Position numbers and translations under genes: made by a program. Below the pieces are notes generated by a model. The model was not told the origin of the DNA, did not search any database, and saw nothing but the letters and a program-made list of their open reading frames with translations. Below are positions 1-9,081 of a stretch of DNA of 64,000 bases, piece by piece. Within the stretch, counting starts at the first letter, position 1. Every line of letters begins with the position of its first letter. This DNA is from Microbacterium festucae (GTDB lineage: Bacteria > Actinomycetota > Actinomycetes > Actinomycetales > Microbacteriaceae): the NCBI RefSeq assembly GCF_025421715.1, contig NZ_JAOEFC010000004.1:124001-188000 (forward strand), given 5' to 3'.

Positions 1-892
1 CCTGCCGGTCGTGCCAGCCGATCGACGCGAGTTGCGCGGCCGTCAGCGGCTCGGTCATCAGGGCGTAGTCGTAGACCGGCACCGTCATCAGGCGGTTGCG
101 GCGCAGCAGCGACGGGAACACGTTGGTGGCCAGCACCGCCTGCGCCGCCTCGACGCGGCCGTGCTCGGTGACCACGCTCACCCCGGTGCCCGAGGTGTCG
201 AGCGCCCGCACCCGCGAACGCTCGAAGATCTCGACGCCGCGCTCCTCGGCCACGCGTGCGAGCTCGGCCGCCAGCCGCGCCGGATGCACCAGCCCGCACG
301 TGGCCTTCTCCCAGACGGCGGCGAGGTAGGTGGGCGAGGCCACGGCGCGCTGCGCCGCCTCCTGGTCGAGGAAGACGACGTCGGGGTCGCCCTCGGCGGC
401 CCACTCCTCCAGCCACGCCACCTCGTGCGGTTCGACGGCGGGGGCCAGCTGCCCGGTGCGCTCGAACTGGAAGTCCATGCCGTACTCGGCTTCGCTGGCC
501 TCGATGGCATCCAGGTTGGCGCGGCCGAGCCGGTCGAGCTGCGGCATCTCGTCGGGCCAGCGGTTGACGCCGTTCTCGTGCCCGTGGGTGAGGCTCGACT
601 CGCAGAACCCGCCGTTGCGGCCCGACGCCGCCCACCCGGTGCGGTTGGCCTCGACCACGACCACGCGCCGCTCGGGGTCGCGCGTCTTGGCCAGCAGGGC
701 CGTCCACAGCCCGGTGTAGCCGGCCCCGACGACCACGAGGTCGGCGGCGACCGTGCCGCGCAGCGGCGGCCGGTCGGGGCGCAGCGACGCCGGGAGGTCG
801 TCGATCCAGAACGCGCCGCTGCGCGTCTGCTCGAGGCTGTGGCTGATGACGGATGCCGAGGGCACGCGTCTTTCGAAGACGGTGGTTCCCAC
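1..892 (-). CDS. FAD-dependent amine oxidase (DAO family), C-terminus outside window
   Basis: A flavoprotein of the D-amino-acid-oxidase fold, probably oxidising an amine or polyamine in the cytoplasm. About 50 residues in, a Rossmann dinucleotide motif reads VVVGAGYTGLWTALL, followed by VVVVEANRTGWAASGRNGGF, typical of PuuB/glycine-oxidase-like enzymes. The frame stays open to base 1, so the C-terminal part is missing. The start is GTG at 892, with AGGA about 10 bases upstream; another GTG at 901 is too close to that site. There is no ATG start, so the gene is easy to overlook. It is the last visible gene of the minus-strand Pot importer cluster, so a polyamine or related amine is the likely substrate (inference). 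The exact substrate cannot be read from the sequence. Confidence 0.88.
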   Translation of the reverse strand, partial: MGTTVFERRVPSASVISHSLEQTRSGAFWIDDLPASLRPDRPPLRGTVAADLVVVGAGYTGLWTALLAKTRDPERRVVVVEANRTGWAASGRNGGFCESSLTHGHENGVNRWPDEMPQLDRLGRANLDAIEASEAEYGMDFQFERTGQLAPAVEPHEVAWLEEWAAEGDPDVVFLDQEAAQRAVASPTYLAAVWEKATCGLVHPARLAAELARVAEERGVEIFERSRVRALDTSGTGVSVVTEHGRVEAAQAVLATNVFPSLLRRNRLMTVPVYDYALMTEPLTAAQLASIGWHDRQ

Positions 893-981
893 GGGTATCA
901 CTTCCTATCGGGGTGTTGCTTCGGGGTGGTGGATGGGTGGTGTCGGGGTGTCGGGGTGCCCGGTCGTGCGGCGCCGGGGGT

Positions 982-1050
982 CATAACTCAGGCAGAACGG
1001 CGGTGCGGGCGGCTTTCGGCGCCCGTGCGGGCGATTCTGCCTGAGTTATG
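982..1050. repeat. 69-bp palindromic element (family D, single copy)
   Basis: A perfect 16-bp inverted repeat, CATAACTCAGGCAGAA and its reverse complement, forms the two ends of a 69-bp element with G+C-rich partly complementary middle sequence. It lies in the gap between the amidohydrolase stop and the oxidase start. Its size and layout recall the 67- and 79-bp palindromes elsewhere in the window, but the sequence differs. It may act as an intercistronic terminator or mRNA-stabilising hairpin. Confidence 0.75.
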
Positions 1051-1065
1051 CGCCGTGGCGACAGG

Positions 1066-2730
1066 CTAGGCGTCGTCGGCGGCGTACACGCGCGCCCCGT
1101 CGACGAAGGTCTGCAGCACTCGCGTGGCCCCGATGCGGTCGATGGGGCCGTCGAAGGGGTCGCGGTCGAGCACCGCGAGGTCGGCGAGCTTGCCGACCTC
1201 GATCGTGCCCGTGTCCCCGTCGAGGTGGTTCACCCACGCCGACCCGGCCGTGTAGGCGGTGAGTGAGGTGGCCAGGTCGATGGCCTGCTCGGGGAGGAAC
1301 GGCTCGTAGTCGCCCTCCTCGTGGCCGGGCGCGGCCTGACGGTTGACGGCGGTGTGGATCGCGGCCAGCGGATCGGGCGAGCTCACCGACCAGTCCGAGC
1401 CGGCCGCCAGCACCGTCCCGGCGCGCATCAGGTCGCCGAACGGGTACTGCCACGCGCTGCGCGGCGCGCCGAGGAACGGCAGGGTCAGCTCGACCATCTG
1501 CGGTTCGAGCGTGGCCCACAGCGACTGCATGTTGGCGGCGACGCCGAGCCGGCGGAAGCGCGCGATGTCGTCGGGGTGCACGACCTGGATGTGCGCGATG
1601 TGATGCCGGTTGTCGCTGCGCCCGTTGCGGACGATCGCCTGCTCGACGGCATCCAGGCACTCGCGCACGGCCCGGTCGCCGATGGCGTGGAAGTGCACCT
1701 GGAACCCGAGGGCGTCCAGCCGCGGCACCGCGTCGGAGAGCACCTCGGGCGGCACGAACGAGATGCCGGAGTTGTCGGTGGGGTGGCCGTGGCCGTCGCC
1801 GTAGGGCTCGAGCATGGCGGCGGTGAAGTTCTCGGCGACACCGTCTTGCATGACCTTGATCGTCGTGGCGCGGAAGCGCTCGCCGGTGAACCGCTCGCGG
1901 GCGGCGACGAGGTCGGGGATCTGCTCGATGCCGCGGGTGCGGTCGAACCACAGCGACCCCACGACGCGTCCGGTCAGCAGCCCCTCGCGCTCGGCGCGCA
2001 CGTAGCTGGGCGCCGGGTCGGCGGCGTCGCCGTACTCGGAGCCGACGATCGCGTCCTGCCACGCGGTGATGCCGAACGAGTGCAGGTAGCGCTGGCCGAG
2101 CAGCAGCGCCTCGAGCATGCGGTCGGCGGAGTCTTCGGGCAGCAGGCGGTTGACGAGGGTCATCGCGCCTTCGTGCAGGGTGCCCGAGGGCGCGCCGCCG
2201 GGCAGCCGTTCGATGCGGCCGTCGGCGGGGTCGGGGGTGTCGTCGCGGATGCCGGCGCGCTCGAGCGCCCGCGAGTTGACCCAGGCCCCGTGCCCGTCGC
2301 GGTTGGTGAGGAACACCGGCCGATCGGGCACGATGGCGTCGAGGTCGGCCGCGGTGGGCGTGCCGCCGGGGAAGGCCGACATCTGCCAGCCGCCGCCGAG
2401 GATCCACTCGTCGTCGTGGGCGGCCGCGTAGGCGGCGATGCGGGCGAGGTACTGCTCGCGGGTGGCGTCGTCGGCGAGGTTGCAGCGCAGCATGTCGAGG
2501 CCGCCCCACACCGGGTGCACGTGCGCGTCTTGGAAGCCGGGCACCAGCATCCGCCCGGCGAGGTCGACGACCTCGGCGCGCGCGTCGATGAGATCGCGGA
2601 TGCCGTCGTCGTGGCCGCGGCCGACCGCGATGATGCGTCCGTCCCGCACCGCCACCGCATCCGCCCGCGACCGCACGGTGTCGCCCGTGAACACGGCCCC
2701 GCCCACGAACACGAGGTCAGCGCCCCTCAC
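1066..2730 (-). CDS. Amidohydrolase family 3 (YtcJ-like metal-dependent hydrolase)
   Basis: A 554-residue metal-dependent hydrolase of the amidohydrolase superfamily. The N-terminal beta domain (DLVFVGGAVFTGD, with a VRDGRIIAVG turn) is followed by the barrel, opened by the metal-binding motif PGFQDAHVHP near residue 70. The C-terminus has the family ending in which YTAGSAWVN and GTIEVGKLADLAVLDRDPF precede the closing strands. The length is usual for YtcJ-like proteins. GTG at 2730 follows a GGGAGGGGG ribosome site. The gene is downstream of potC, separated by 132 bp holding a 67-bp palindrome, and is probably in the same operon. It could release an amine or acid from an imported amide, but the substrate is unknown. 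Confidence 0.9.
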   Translation of the reverse strand: MRGADLVFVGGAVFTGDTVRSRADAVAVRDGRIIAVGRGHDDGIRDLIDARAEVVDLAGRMLVPGFQDAHVHPVWGGLDMLRCNLADDATREQYLARIAAYAAAHDDEWILGGGWQMSAFPGGTPTAADLDAIVPDRPVFLTNRDGHGAWVNSRALERAGIRDDTPDPADGRIERLPGGAPSGTLHEGAMTLVNRLLPEDSADRMLEALLLGQRYLHSFGITAWQDAIVGSEYGDAADPAPSYVRAEREGLLTGRVVGSLWFDRTRGIEQIPDLVAARERFTGERFRATTIKVMQDGVAENFTAAMLEPYGDGHGHPTDNSGISFVPPEVLSDAVPRLDALGFQVHFHAIGDRAVRECLDAVEQAIVRNGRSDNRHHIAHIQVVHPDDIARFRRLGVAANMQSLWATLEPQMVELTLPFLGAPRSAWQYPFGDLMRAGTVLAAGSDWSVSSPDPLAAIHTAVNRQAAPGHEEGDYEPFLPEQAIDLATSLTAYTAGSAWVNHLDGDTGTIEVGKLADLAVLDRDPFDGPIDRIGATRVLQTFVDGARVYAADDA

Positions 2731-2748
2731 CGCGCCCCCTCCCGCCCG

Positions 2749-2815
2749 CGAGAGAACAACGGGGCGCCGAGGGAACGGGCGCCACCCGTGCCCTCGGCGG
2801 CGAGATGTTCTCTCG
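2749..2815. repeat. 67-bp palindromic repeat, family A copy 1
   Basis: An imperfect inverted repeat running from CGAGAGAAC to GTTCTCTCG, with an inner box CGCCGAGGGAACGGG and its complement. It has exactly the same length as copies 2-4 at 25625, 36251 and 37684. It lies between potC and the amidohydrolase gene, both on the minus strand. As RNA it would fold into a long hairpin from either strand. Confidence 0.9.
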
Positions 2816-2862
2816 ACGCCGGGGCACGGGCCGGACGGGCGGGGGAGGTCGCACGGGACATG

Positions 2863-3771
2863 TCAACCACCGGCCATCGTGCGGGCGATGTCGGTCGCGG
2901 AGTCGCCGGCGCGCTTGAGCACGACCGCTACCACGGCCAGGGCGATGAGGGTGAGGATCAGCATGACCGTCGACACCGCAGCCACCTCGGGGCGCAGCCC
3001 CGAGCGCACGGCCGACAGCACGTACACCGGCCAGGGCGTCGTGCCCGACACCTGCACGAAGGCGGCGACGATCGTGTTGTCGAGGCTGAGGGTGAACGCC
3101 AGCAGGAATCCGGCCAGCACCGCCGGGAGGGCCAGCGCCAGCGTCACCCGGCGGAAGGTCGTCGCGGGCTTGGCGTAGAGGTCGCTCGAGGCCTCTTCGA
3201 GGTTCGCGTCCTGACCCACCAGCCGCGCCCGCACGATGTACGACACGACCGCCGTGGCGAACAGCGACGAGCCGATCGACAGGCGCACGATGCCGTCGTT
3301 GAACATCGTGAGGCCGAGGTCCTGGCCCAGCCAGACGAACCAGGGCAGCAGGGCGACGGCATCCACGATCTCCGGCGTCACCGACACCAGCAGCAGCAGA
3401 CCCAGGAACCACCACACCCACTTGCCCGGGTAGCGGGCCATGGCGATGCCGGCGAGGGTGCCGATCGCGGTGGCGATGATCGCCGAGATGAGCGCCGTGA
3501 TCAGCGAGACCCGCACCGCGTTCTGCACCGCGGGCTTGTCGAGGATCGTCGCGAACGCGTCGAACCCGAACGCGTCGAACGACACCAGCAGGCGCCCAGT
3601 GTTGAACGAGTAGATGACGATCACGAGGATCGGCGCGAACAGGAACAGCAGCACGAGCACGCCCCACACGTTCAGGGCGACGTCGGTCCACGAGCGGTGC
3701 GAGCGGCGGCCGCTGCCGAGCATCGAGCCGTCGCGCTGACGCAGGATCGTCTCGGTCTTGGTGACGCTCAT
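2863..3771 (-). CDS. potC: PotC-type ABC transporter permease
   Basis: One of the two inner-membrane permeases of a spermidine/putrescine-type importer. The 302-residue protein has a short basic N-terminus, then about six hydrophobic segments starting with VWGVLVLLFLFAPILVIVIY. The cytoplasmic EAA loop, which contacts the ATPase, reads LEEASSDLYAKPATTFRRVTL. Its start overlaps the end of potB by four bases (ATGA), so translation is coupled. Length and architecture are usual for PotC. The partners are PotB, PotD and PotA just upstream. Substrate specificity within the polyamine/amine group is inferred from neighbours only. Confidence 0.93.
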   Translation of the reverse strand: MSVTKTETILRQRDGSMLGSGRRSHRSWTDVALNVWGVLVLLFLFAPILVIVIYSFNTGRLLVSFDAFGFDAFATILDKPAVQNAVRVSLITALISAIIATAIGTLAGIAMARYPGKWVWWFLGLLLLVSVTPEIVDAVALLPWFVWLGQDLGLTMFNDGIVRLSIGSSLFATAVVSYIVRARLVGQDANLEEASSDLYAKPATTFRRVTLALALPAVLAGFLLAFTLSLDNTIVAAFVQVSGTTPWPVYVLSAVRSGLRPEVAAVSTVMLILTLIALAVVAVVLKRAGDSATDIARTMAGG

Positions 3772-4766
3772 CGGGCGACCTCCTCGCGGGGGCGATTCTC
3801 ATCGGATGCCGGTGCCACCGGGCCCCCGGCGGCCGAGGGCGCGCCCGGGGCTGCGCCCTCGGTGGCGACGGGCGGAAGCTCCACCCGGTTGCGGTGGCGC
3901 AGCGGCAGTGCGATCAGCCACAGCAGCAGGGCGGCCACGCCGATGGTGAGGCTGATCACGAGCATGAGGACGACGGCCATCGCCGAGCCCAGCGCCCAGT
4001 TCTGCGCGGTCTGGAACTGGCTGGCCACGAGCTGGCCGATCATGTTGCCCTTGGCCCCGCCGAGCACGGTCGCGGTGATGTAGTCGCCCATCAGGGGGAT
4101 GAACACCAGCAGCACGCCCGCGATGACACCGGGTCGCGACAGCGGCAGCGTGACGCGGAAGAACGTCGCCACCTTGCCCGCGCCGAGGTCTTTCGAGGCC
4201 TCCCGCAGTGCCGGGCCGACCCGGTCGAAGGCGACGAACAGCGGCAGGATCATGAGCGGCAGGTAGTTGTAGACGACGCCCAGCAGCACCGCCTGGCGGG
4301 TGTAGAGCAGGTCGAGGGGGCCGCCCAGCAGCCCCGCCGCCTGCAGCGTCGTCGACAGCCAGCCCTCGGGGGCGAGGATCACCTGCCAGCCGATCGTGCG
4401 GATGAGGAAGTTCGTCCAGAAGGGGATGAGCACGAGCGCGATCAGCAGCCCGCGGCGCTCGGGGCGCACTTTGAAGGCCATCCAGTAGGCGACCGGGGCG
4501 CCGATGAGGAAGCACAGCACGGTGCCGAGCACGCCGACCCACAGGGTGTTCTGGAAGGTGGCCAGAAACGTGGGCGAGAAGGCCTCGACGTAGCGGTCGA
4601 AACTCAGCACATCGTTGGCGTGCGTGCCGAACACCCCCGGCTTGTAGCCGAAGCTGAACCACACCACCATGCCCACGGGGGCCACGAAGAACAGCAGCAG
4701 CCACACCCACGCGGGCACGGCCAGGGCGCCGCCCCACGAGCGGCGCGGTGCGGTGGTCTCAGGCAC
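3768..4766 (-). CDS. potB: PotB-type ABC transporter permease
   Basis: Second permease of the Pot-type importer, 332 residues. The first membrane segment is VWLLLFFVAPVGMVVWFSF. Family signatures visible include the periplasmic loop around SFDRYVEAF and the EAA loop REASKDLGAGKVATFFRVTLP. About six membrane segments are present, and the C-terminal tail is rich in Ala, Pro and Gly and probably disordered. The start is GTG at 4766, eight bases inside the end of potD, which indicates coupling to it. It should pair with PotC to form the channel. Confidence 0.93.
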   Translation of the reverse strand: MPETTAPRRSWGGALAVPAWVWLLLFFVAPVGMVVWFSFGYKPGVFGTHANDVLSFDRYVEAFSPTFLATFQNTLWVGVLGTVLCFLIGAPVAYWMAFKVRPERRGLLIALVLIPFWTNFLIRTIGWQVILAPEGWLSTTLQAAGLLGGPLDLLYTRQAVLLGVVYNYLPLMILPLFVAFDRVGPALREASKDLGAGKVATFFRVTLPLSRPGVIAGVLLVFIPLMGDYITATVLGGAKGNMIGQLVASQFQTAQNWALGSAMAVVLMLVISLTIGVAALLLWLIALPLRHRNRVELPPVATEGAAPGAPSAAGGPVAPASDENRPREEVAR

Positions 4767-5943
4767 CCGCGGCGGCCTTCATCTCGTTCCAGATCTCCAC
4801 GCGGGTGGTCTGCGAGTCGTTGAGCTCCTGCTCGTGCATGGTGGCCAGCTGCTCGTCGCTGAAGAAGATGAGCTCGGGCATCTCGAGGCCCTCGGCAGCC
4901 GCCTCGGCCTCCATGTCCTTGCCGCCGACGTGGTACCCGATGTAGTCGAGGTTGAGCATGAGGTTCTCGGGCGCCAGCGAGAAGTCGATGAAGGCGTGCG
5001 CGGCCTCGGGGTTGGGGGCGCCGGCGGCGATGGCCCAGTTGTCCATCCACAGCTCGGTGTCGGGGCCGGGCAGCACCCACTGCCAGCGGTCGGGGTCGCC
5101 GGCCTCGAGCAGGCCCAGTCGGGCATCGCCGTTCCACGCCTGCATGAGCACCTGGGTGCCCTGGGGGATGGCGTTGGTGCCGGGGTAGGAGTCGAAGGCG
5201 GCGATGTGCGGCGCGAGCTCGTTGACGAGGAAGTCGCGGCAGGCGGCGAGCTCGGCCTCGTCGGTGGTGTTCCAGTCGGCCCCGCGCGCCCAGAAGTAGG
5301 CGCCGATGATGCCGGCCGGGTCGTCGGACATGCTGGTCTTGCCGCTGGCCTCGTTCTGTGCGGCGTCGAAGAAGTCGTCCCAGGTCGCCAGCTCCCGGGT
5401 GATGACGGTCTTGTCGTAGACGAAGCCGGTGGTGCCCCACGCCTTGCAGACCGAGTAGTCGTTGCCCGGGTCCCACGCGCGCCCGAGGTAGGCCGGGTCC
5501 ATGTTGGCGAGGTTGGGGAGCAGGTCCTTGTTGAACTTGGTGAGCAGCCCGTTCTCGATCATCTGCGGGATGAACACCCCGGTCGGCACGACGATGTCGT
5601 AGCCGGAGGTGCCCTTGGCGGCGACGAGCTTCGCGATCAGCTCCTCGTTGGAGCTGTAGGAGTCGAGGGTCACCTTGGGGCCGAGCTCGCTGGTGAAGTT
5701 CGCGACGACGTCGGGCGAGTCGTAGTCGCCCCACGTGTACACCGACAGGCCGCTCTCCAGCGCGCCGCCGGTGGCCTGCGTCGACGGGCTCGATCCGCCG
5801 GCGGGCGTGCACGCGGCCAGCAGGGCCGCGCCGCCGGCGGCGGCGGCGAACGAGAGGAACCGTCGGCGTGAGAGCTCCTTGGCGATGACCGGCACGGCGC
5901 TCTCGTGGGCGAGGACGCGGATCGGATTGCGGGACTCGGGCAT
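4759..5943 (-). CDS. potD: Polyamine-type ABC substrate-binding lipoprotein, Tat-exported
   Basis: The extracellular binding protein of the importer, 394 residues. The N-terminus has a twin-arginine signal, SRRRFLSFAAAAGG, that runs into a lipobox LLAAC (Cys near residue 45), so it is likely exported folded by Tat and lipid-anchored. The mature part has the PotD/PotF pattern (LSVYTWGDYDSPDVVANF near the start; MIENGLLTKFNKDLLPNL). GGAGG lies five bases before the ATG. It follows potA after a 114-bp gap in which no feature is visible. A Tat lipoprotein signal is common for PotD homologues of Actinobacteria. The ligand may be a polyamine, but a compound cleaved by the linked amidohydrolase is also possible. 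Confidence 0.92.
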   Translation of the reverse strand: MPESRNPIRVLAHESAVPVIAKELSRRRFLSFAAAAGGAALLAACTPAGGSSPSTQATGGALESGLSVYTWGDYDSPDVVANFTSELGPKVTLDSYSSNEELIAKLVAAKGTSGYDIVVPTGVFIPQMIENGLLTKFNKDLLPNLANMDPAYLGRAWDPGNDYSVCKAWGTTGFVYDKTVITRELATWDDFFDAAQNEASGKTSMSDDPAGIIGAYFWARGADWNTTDEAELAACRDFLVNELAPHIAAFDSYPGTNAIPQGTQVLMQAWNGDARLGLLEAGDPDRWQWVLPGPDTELWMDNWAIAAGAPNPEAAHAFIDFSLAPENLMLNLDYIGYHVGGKDMEAEAAAEGLEMPELIFFSDEQLATMHEQELNDSQTTRVEIWNEMKAAAGA

Positions 5944-6057
5944 CGTGGCCTCCAGGGCGATATCGGGACGAGCGGTGTCGGGTACGGCGGGTCGGGCGAT
6001 CAGGCGGAGCGTGCGGGTCGAGCTGTCGGGCGGGTGTCGGGCTGTCGGGTGCGACGG

Positions 6058-7245
6058 TCAGGTGGGCGGGGCGATGTAGCCGCCCTCGGCGGCGGAGTCG
6101 TCGGCGGGGAAGAGCAGCACGTGGGCCGGCGACCAGCTGCAGACCACCGCGTCGCCGACGCGCAGGTCGGGGGCCTCGGGGGTCGGGCGGCGCGAGATGA
6201 GGCTCTGGTCGGGGGCGCCCTCGTCGCCGCGCAGGCGCACGAGGTACTGCATCGTCTCGCCAAGGTGCGAGAGGCCGATCAGGTCGCCGACGACGGCGTT
6301 GGATGCCGGCACCTCGCCCCCGGCGTAGCCGTCGATGCGCACGTTCTCGGGGCGCACCGCCGCCTCGCCGCGGGTGCTGGTGAGGGGGTCGCCGGCCGAG
6401 CGCACGAGACCGCGCGCGGTCTCGACGGCCGTGCCGTGCTCGACGACGGCGCCGCGGAAGAAGTTCTGCTGTCCGACGAACGCGGCCACGTAGGCCGACG
6501 CCGGGCGGGCGTAGACGGTGTGCGGGTCGGCGAGCTGCTCGATGCGCCCGGCCCGCATGATCGCGATGCGATCGCTCATCGACAGGGCCTCGCCCTGGTC
6601 GTGGGTGACGAAGACGAAGGTGATGCCCAGGCGCGCCTGCAGCAGCTTCAGCTCCAGCTGCATCTCTTCGCGCAGCTGACGGTCGAGCGCGCCGAGCGGC
6701 TCGTCGAGCAGCAGCACCGACGGGCGGTTGACCAGCGCGCGCGCCAGGGCTATGCGCTGCTGCTGGCCGCCGGAAAGCTGGGTGGGCTTGCGGTCGGCGA
6801 ACCGGCGCATCTGCACGAGGTCCAGCGCCGCCGACACCCGCTCGGCCACCTCCGCCTTGCGCACCGCGGCGCGTCCGCTCCGGCGCTGCTGCAGGCCGTA
6901 GGCGACGTTCCCGGCGACGCTCATGTGCGGGAAGAGGGCGTAGGCCTGGAACACGGTGTTGACGTCGCGCTTGAACGGCGCGGTGCCCAGCACGTTCGCG
7001 CCCGAGATGCGGATCTCGCCGGCATCCGGATGCTCGAACCCGGCGATCATGCGCAGGGTGGTGGTCTTGCCGCACCCCGAGGGGCCCAGCAGCGAGAGGA
7101 ACTCGCCGGGCCGGATGCGCAGGGTGAGGTCGTCGACGGCGACCTGATCGCCGTAGCGCTTCGTCACGCCGGTGAGCGTGACGTCGCCGCGAACGACGTC
7201 GAGTTCGGGTGCGCTGTCGATCGTCGTCTCGGGTGCCGACGTCAC
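6058..7245 (-). CDS. potA: PotA-type ABC transporter ATPase
   Basis: The cytoplasmic ATPase that powers the Pot importer, 395 residues. Walker A is GPSGCGKTT (about residues 54-62), the signature is [15 protein letters not shown], and Walker B is [12 protein letters not shown], with the switch histidine in FVTHDQ. After residue 270 comes the TOBE regulatory domain ([10 protein letters not shown]). The start chosen is GTG at 7245, preceded by GGAG with five bases between; an ATG 96 bases further upstream would extend into the promoter region. It is the first gene of the minus-strand operon potA-D-B-C-amidohydrolase-oxidase. It is the only transporter ATPase in the whole window. Confidence 0.94.
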   Translation of the reverse strand: MTSAPETTIDSAPELDVVRGDVTLTGVTKRYGDQVAVDDLTLRIRPGEFLSLLGPSGCGKTTTLRMIAGFEHPDAGEIRISGANVLGTAPFKRDVNTVFQAYALFPHMSVAGNVAYGLQQRRSGRAAVRKAEVAERVSAALDLVQMRRFADRKPTQLSGGQQQRIALARALVNRPSVLLLDEPLGALDRQLREEMQLELKLLQARLGITFVFVTHDQGEALSMSDRIAIMRAGRIEQLADPHTVYARPASAYVAAFVGQQNFFRGAVVEHGTAVETARGLVRSAGDPLTSTRGEAAVRPENVRIDGYAGGEVPASNAVVGDLIGLSHLGETMQYLVRLRGDEGAPDQSLISRRPTPEAPDLRVGDAVVCSWSPAHVLLFPADDSAAEGGYIAPPT

Positions 7246-7261
7246 AAGTTCTCCACTCTGA

Positions 7262-7278
7262 TGTTCCGCCCTGGAACA
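7262..7278. promoter_or_regulatory. Palindrome in potA leader, possible operator
   Basis: TGTTCC and GGAACA flank five bases, giving a perfect 6-5-6 inverted repeat 17 bases before the potA start. It sits between a possible -10 and the start codon, a usual place for a repressor site. The cognate regulator is not encoded nearby. Confidence 0.45.
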
Positions 7279-7289
7279 CGTGCGGTCAT

Positions 7290-7317
7290 TCAATACGTCC
7301 GGATGCGAGCGGGGCAA
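7290..7317 (-). promoter_or_regulatory. Possible promoter of the pot operon
   Basis: On the minus strand, TTGCCC (7317-7312) and TATTGA (7295-7290) are 16 bases apart, a moderate match to the main sigma factor consensus. Transcription would start about 35 bases before the potA GTG, just before the palindrome at 7262. Confidence 0.4.
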
Positions 7318-7470
7318 CGCTTTCGGCTCGAATGGTGGCATCCCGGCAGGGATCTCGGACGATACCGTCCGCCGGACGGCTCAGCCTGACACTTTGTCCG
7401 GTGCCGTTTCACGTGCGCGTAACACCCGCGACCCGCGCCCGTGCATGGCAGGCTGTCGGTCGTCGGGTGT

Positions 7471-7490
7471 CTGTCGTAGCGCTTCGACGA
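7471..7490. promoter_or_regulatory. LacI-type operator-like site upstream of GH43
   Basis: CTGTCGTAGCGCTTCGACGA is palindromic around AGCGCT, with 7 of 10 pairs matching. It shares the core GTCG.AGCGCTTCGAC with the sites at 18664 and 9111. It lies 28 bases before the GH43 start, so binding would block that gene. The LacI protein encoded at 15105-16106 is the obvious candidate (inference). Confidence 0.55.
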
Positions 7491-7517
7491 ACCCCATCCC
7501 TCACCGAGGAGGCACGC

Positions 7518-9035
7518 GTGTCCGACGTCCGACCGATCATCCCGGGCTTCTACCCCGACCCGTCCATCTGCCGGGTGGGTGACACGTACTACGTCGTGAA
7601 CTCGAGCTTCGAGTACCTGCCGGGGCTGCCGATCCACGAGAGCACCGACCTGGTCACCTGGCGCTTCGCCGGCAATGCGCTCACGCGCCCGAGCCAGATC
7701 CGCGAGCACCGCGGCAACCCGAGCGGTTCGGTCTACGCGCCGACGATCCGCCACCACGACGGTCGCTTCTGGATCGTGTGGACCGACACCAACCGCCACG
7801 GCGAGGGCATCGGCCAGTACCTCATCCACGCCGACGACGTCGCCGGGCCGTGGTCGGATCCGATCGAGGTGCCCGGCACCGTCGGCATCGACCCCGACCT
7901 GTGCTGGGACGAAAACGGGGTGTGCCACCTCACCTGGGCGCCGCACGCGCCGCACCTGCATCCCCTGGGCACCGTGCCGATCGATCCCGAGACCGGGCGG
8001 ATGCTGGGCGAGCCCAAGCTGCTGTGGGCGGGCACCGGCGGGGCCAACCCCGAGGGGCCGCACCTGTACCGCATCGACGGCTGGTGGTACCTGCTGGCCG
8101 CCGAGGGCGGCACCGAGCGCGGGCACGCCGTGACCATCGCGCGGGCGCGCACGCTCGACGGACCGTTCGAAGCCGCCCCGCACAACCCGATCCTCACCCA
8201 CCGCGGCCTGCCGCACCCGGTGCAGAACGCCGGCCACGGCGACCTCGTGCAGCTCGCCGACGGGTCGTGGGCGATGGTGCACCTCGGCGTGCGCCCCCGG
8301 GGCGCGACGCCCGGCTTCCACGTCAACGGCCGCGAGACCTTCCTGGTCGGGGTCGACTGGGAGGACGGCTGGCCGGTCGTCGACGAGGAGCGCTTCATCG
8401 CGGTGCGCCAGGACGCCTCGTTCGTCGACGACTTCTCCGCCCCGCAGCTGCACGGCCGCTGGCTCGGCACCGGCATGTTCCCGGCGACCTTCACCGCGCC
8501 CGCCCGCGGCGGGGGACTGACCGTGGCGGCCGGGCGAGGGCCCGGCATCCCGCTGCTGTGCGTGCGCCCCGTCGACGAGGAGTGGACGGTCGACGCGCGC
8601 CTGCACACCGAGGCGGGCGTCGCCGCGCTCGAGGTGCGCATCGACGACGCCCACACCTACGCCCTCGTGCACGACGGCGCCGCCGTGTCGGCGGTGCTGA
8701 CGATCGGGCCCGCCGTGGCGATGCTGGGGTCGGTGGCCACCGGCCCCGACGCGACCGTGCGCGTGCGGGTGCGCCTGCCCGAGCCGACCTCGCCGTGGGG
8801 CGAGCCGCAGCCCGACCTCGTCGACCTCGTCGTGGTCGGCGCCGACGGGGCCGAGACGGTGCTGGCATCCGCCGACGGCCGCTACCTGTCCACCGAGGTC
8901 GCGGGGCTGTTCACGGGCCGCGTCGTGGGGGTGCGCGCGGTGAGCGGCGAGGTCGTCGTGCGCTCGTTCTCCTACACCTCGGCGCCGGCCTCCGGCGGGG
9001 CGGTGGCGGGCGCGGCGGGAGCGTCGGATGCGTGA
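7518..9035 (+). CDS. GH43 glycoside hydrolase (beta-xylosidase/alpha-L-arabinofuranosidase type)
   Basis: A 505-residue enzyme with no signal peptide, so it acts on imported oligosaccharides. The five-bladed propeller starts at once with IIPGFYPDPSICRVGDTYY; D14 in PDPS is the expected base, D125 (GIDPDLCWD) the pKa modulator, and E179 (NPEGPHLY) the acid. From about residue 310 a beta-sandwich domain (DDFSAPQLHGRWLGTG) of the kind seen in GH43 beta-xylosidases follows. GTG at 7518 is preceded by GAGGAGG seven bases upstream, and the conserved domain begins directly after it. It precedes the Lpl-type importer operon and has an operator-like site of the same type. It would remove xylose or arabinose; which of the two cannot be decided from sequence alone. 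Confidence 0.88.
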   Translation: MSDVRPIIPGFYPDPSICRVGDTYYVVNSSFEYLPGLPIHESTDLVTWRFAGNALTRPSQIREHRGNPSGSVYAPTIRHHDGRFWIVWTDTNRHGEGIGQYLIHADDVAGPWSDPIEVPGTVGIDPDLCWDENGVCHLTWAPHAPHLHPLGTVPIDPETGRMLGEPKLLWAGTGGANPEGPHLYRIDGWWYLLAAEGGTERGHAVTIARARTLDGPFEAAPHNPILTHRGLPHPVQNAGHGDLVQLADGSWAMVHLGVRPRGATPGFHVNGRETFLVGVDWEDGWPVVDEERFIAVRQDASFVDDFSAPQLHGRWLGTGMFPATFTAPARGGGLTVAAGRGPGIPLLCVRPVDEEWTVDARLHTEAGVAALEVRIDDAHTYALVHDGAAVSAVLTIGPAVAMLGSVATGPDATVRVRVRLPEPTSPWGEPQPDLVDLVVVGADGAETVLASADGRYLSTEVAGLFTGRVVGVRAVSGEVVVRSFSYTSAPASGGAVAGAAGASDA

Positions 9036-9081
9036 GTGCGAGAGCGCTCCCAAGCGTTATCGGCGTGTTACCCGGTTTCGT

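Noticed and set aside
1321-4083. 920-codon open frame on the plus strand
   Set aside because: It lies opposite the amidohydrolase, potC and potB genes and is Arg/His/Glu-rich without any domain. It is a G+C-driven antisense frame; the same holds for similar long frames opposite 20173-29564 and 39923-42787.
7209-7517. 103-codon N-terminal extension of GH43
   Set aside because: It runs through the divergent promoter region and the start of potA. The GH43 domain begins directly after GTG 7518, which has a good ribosome site.
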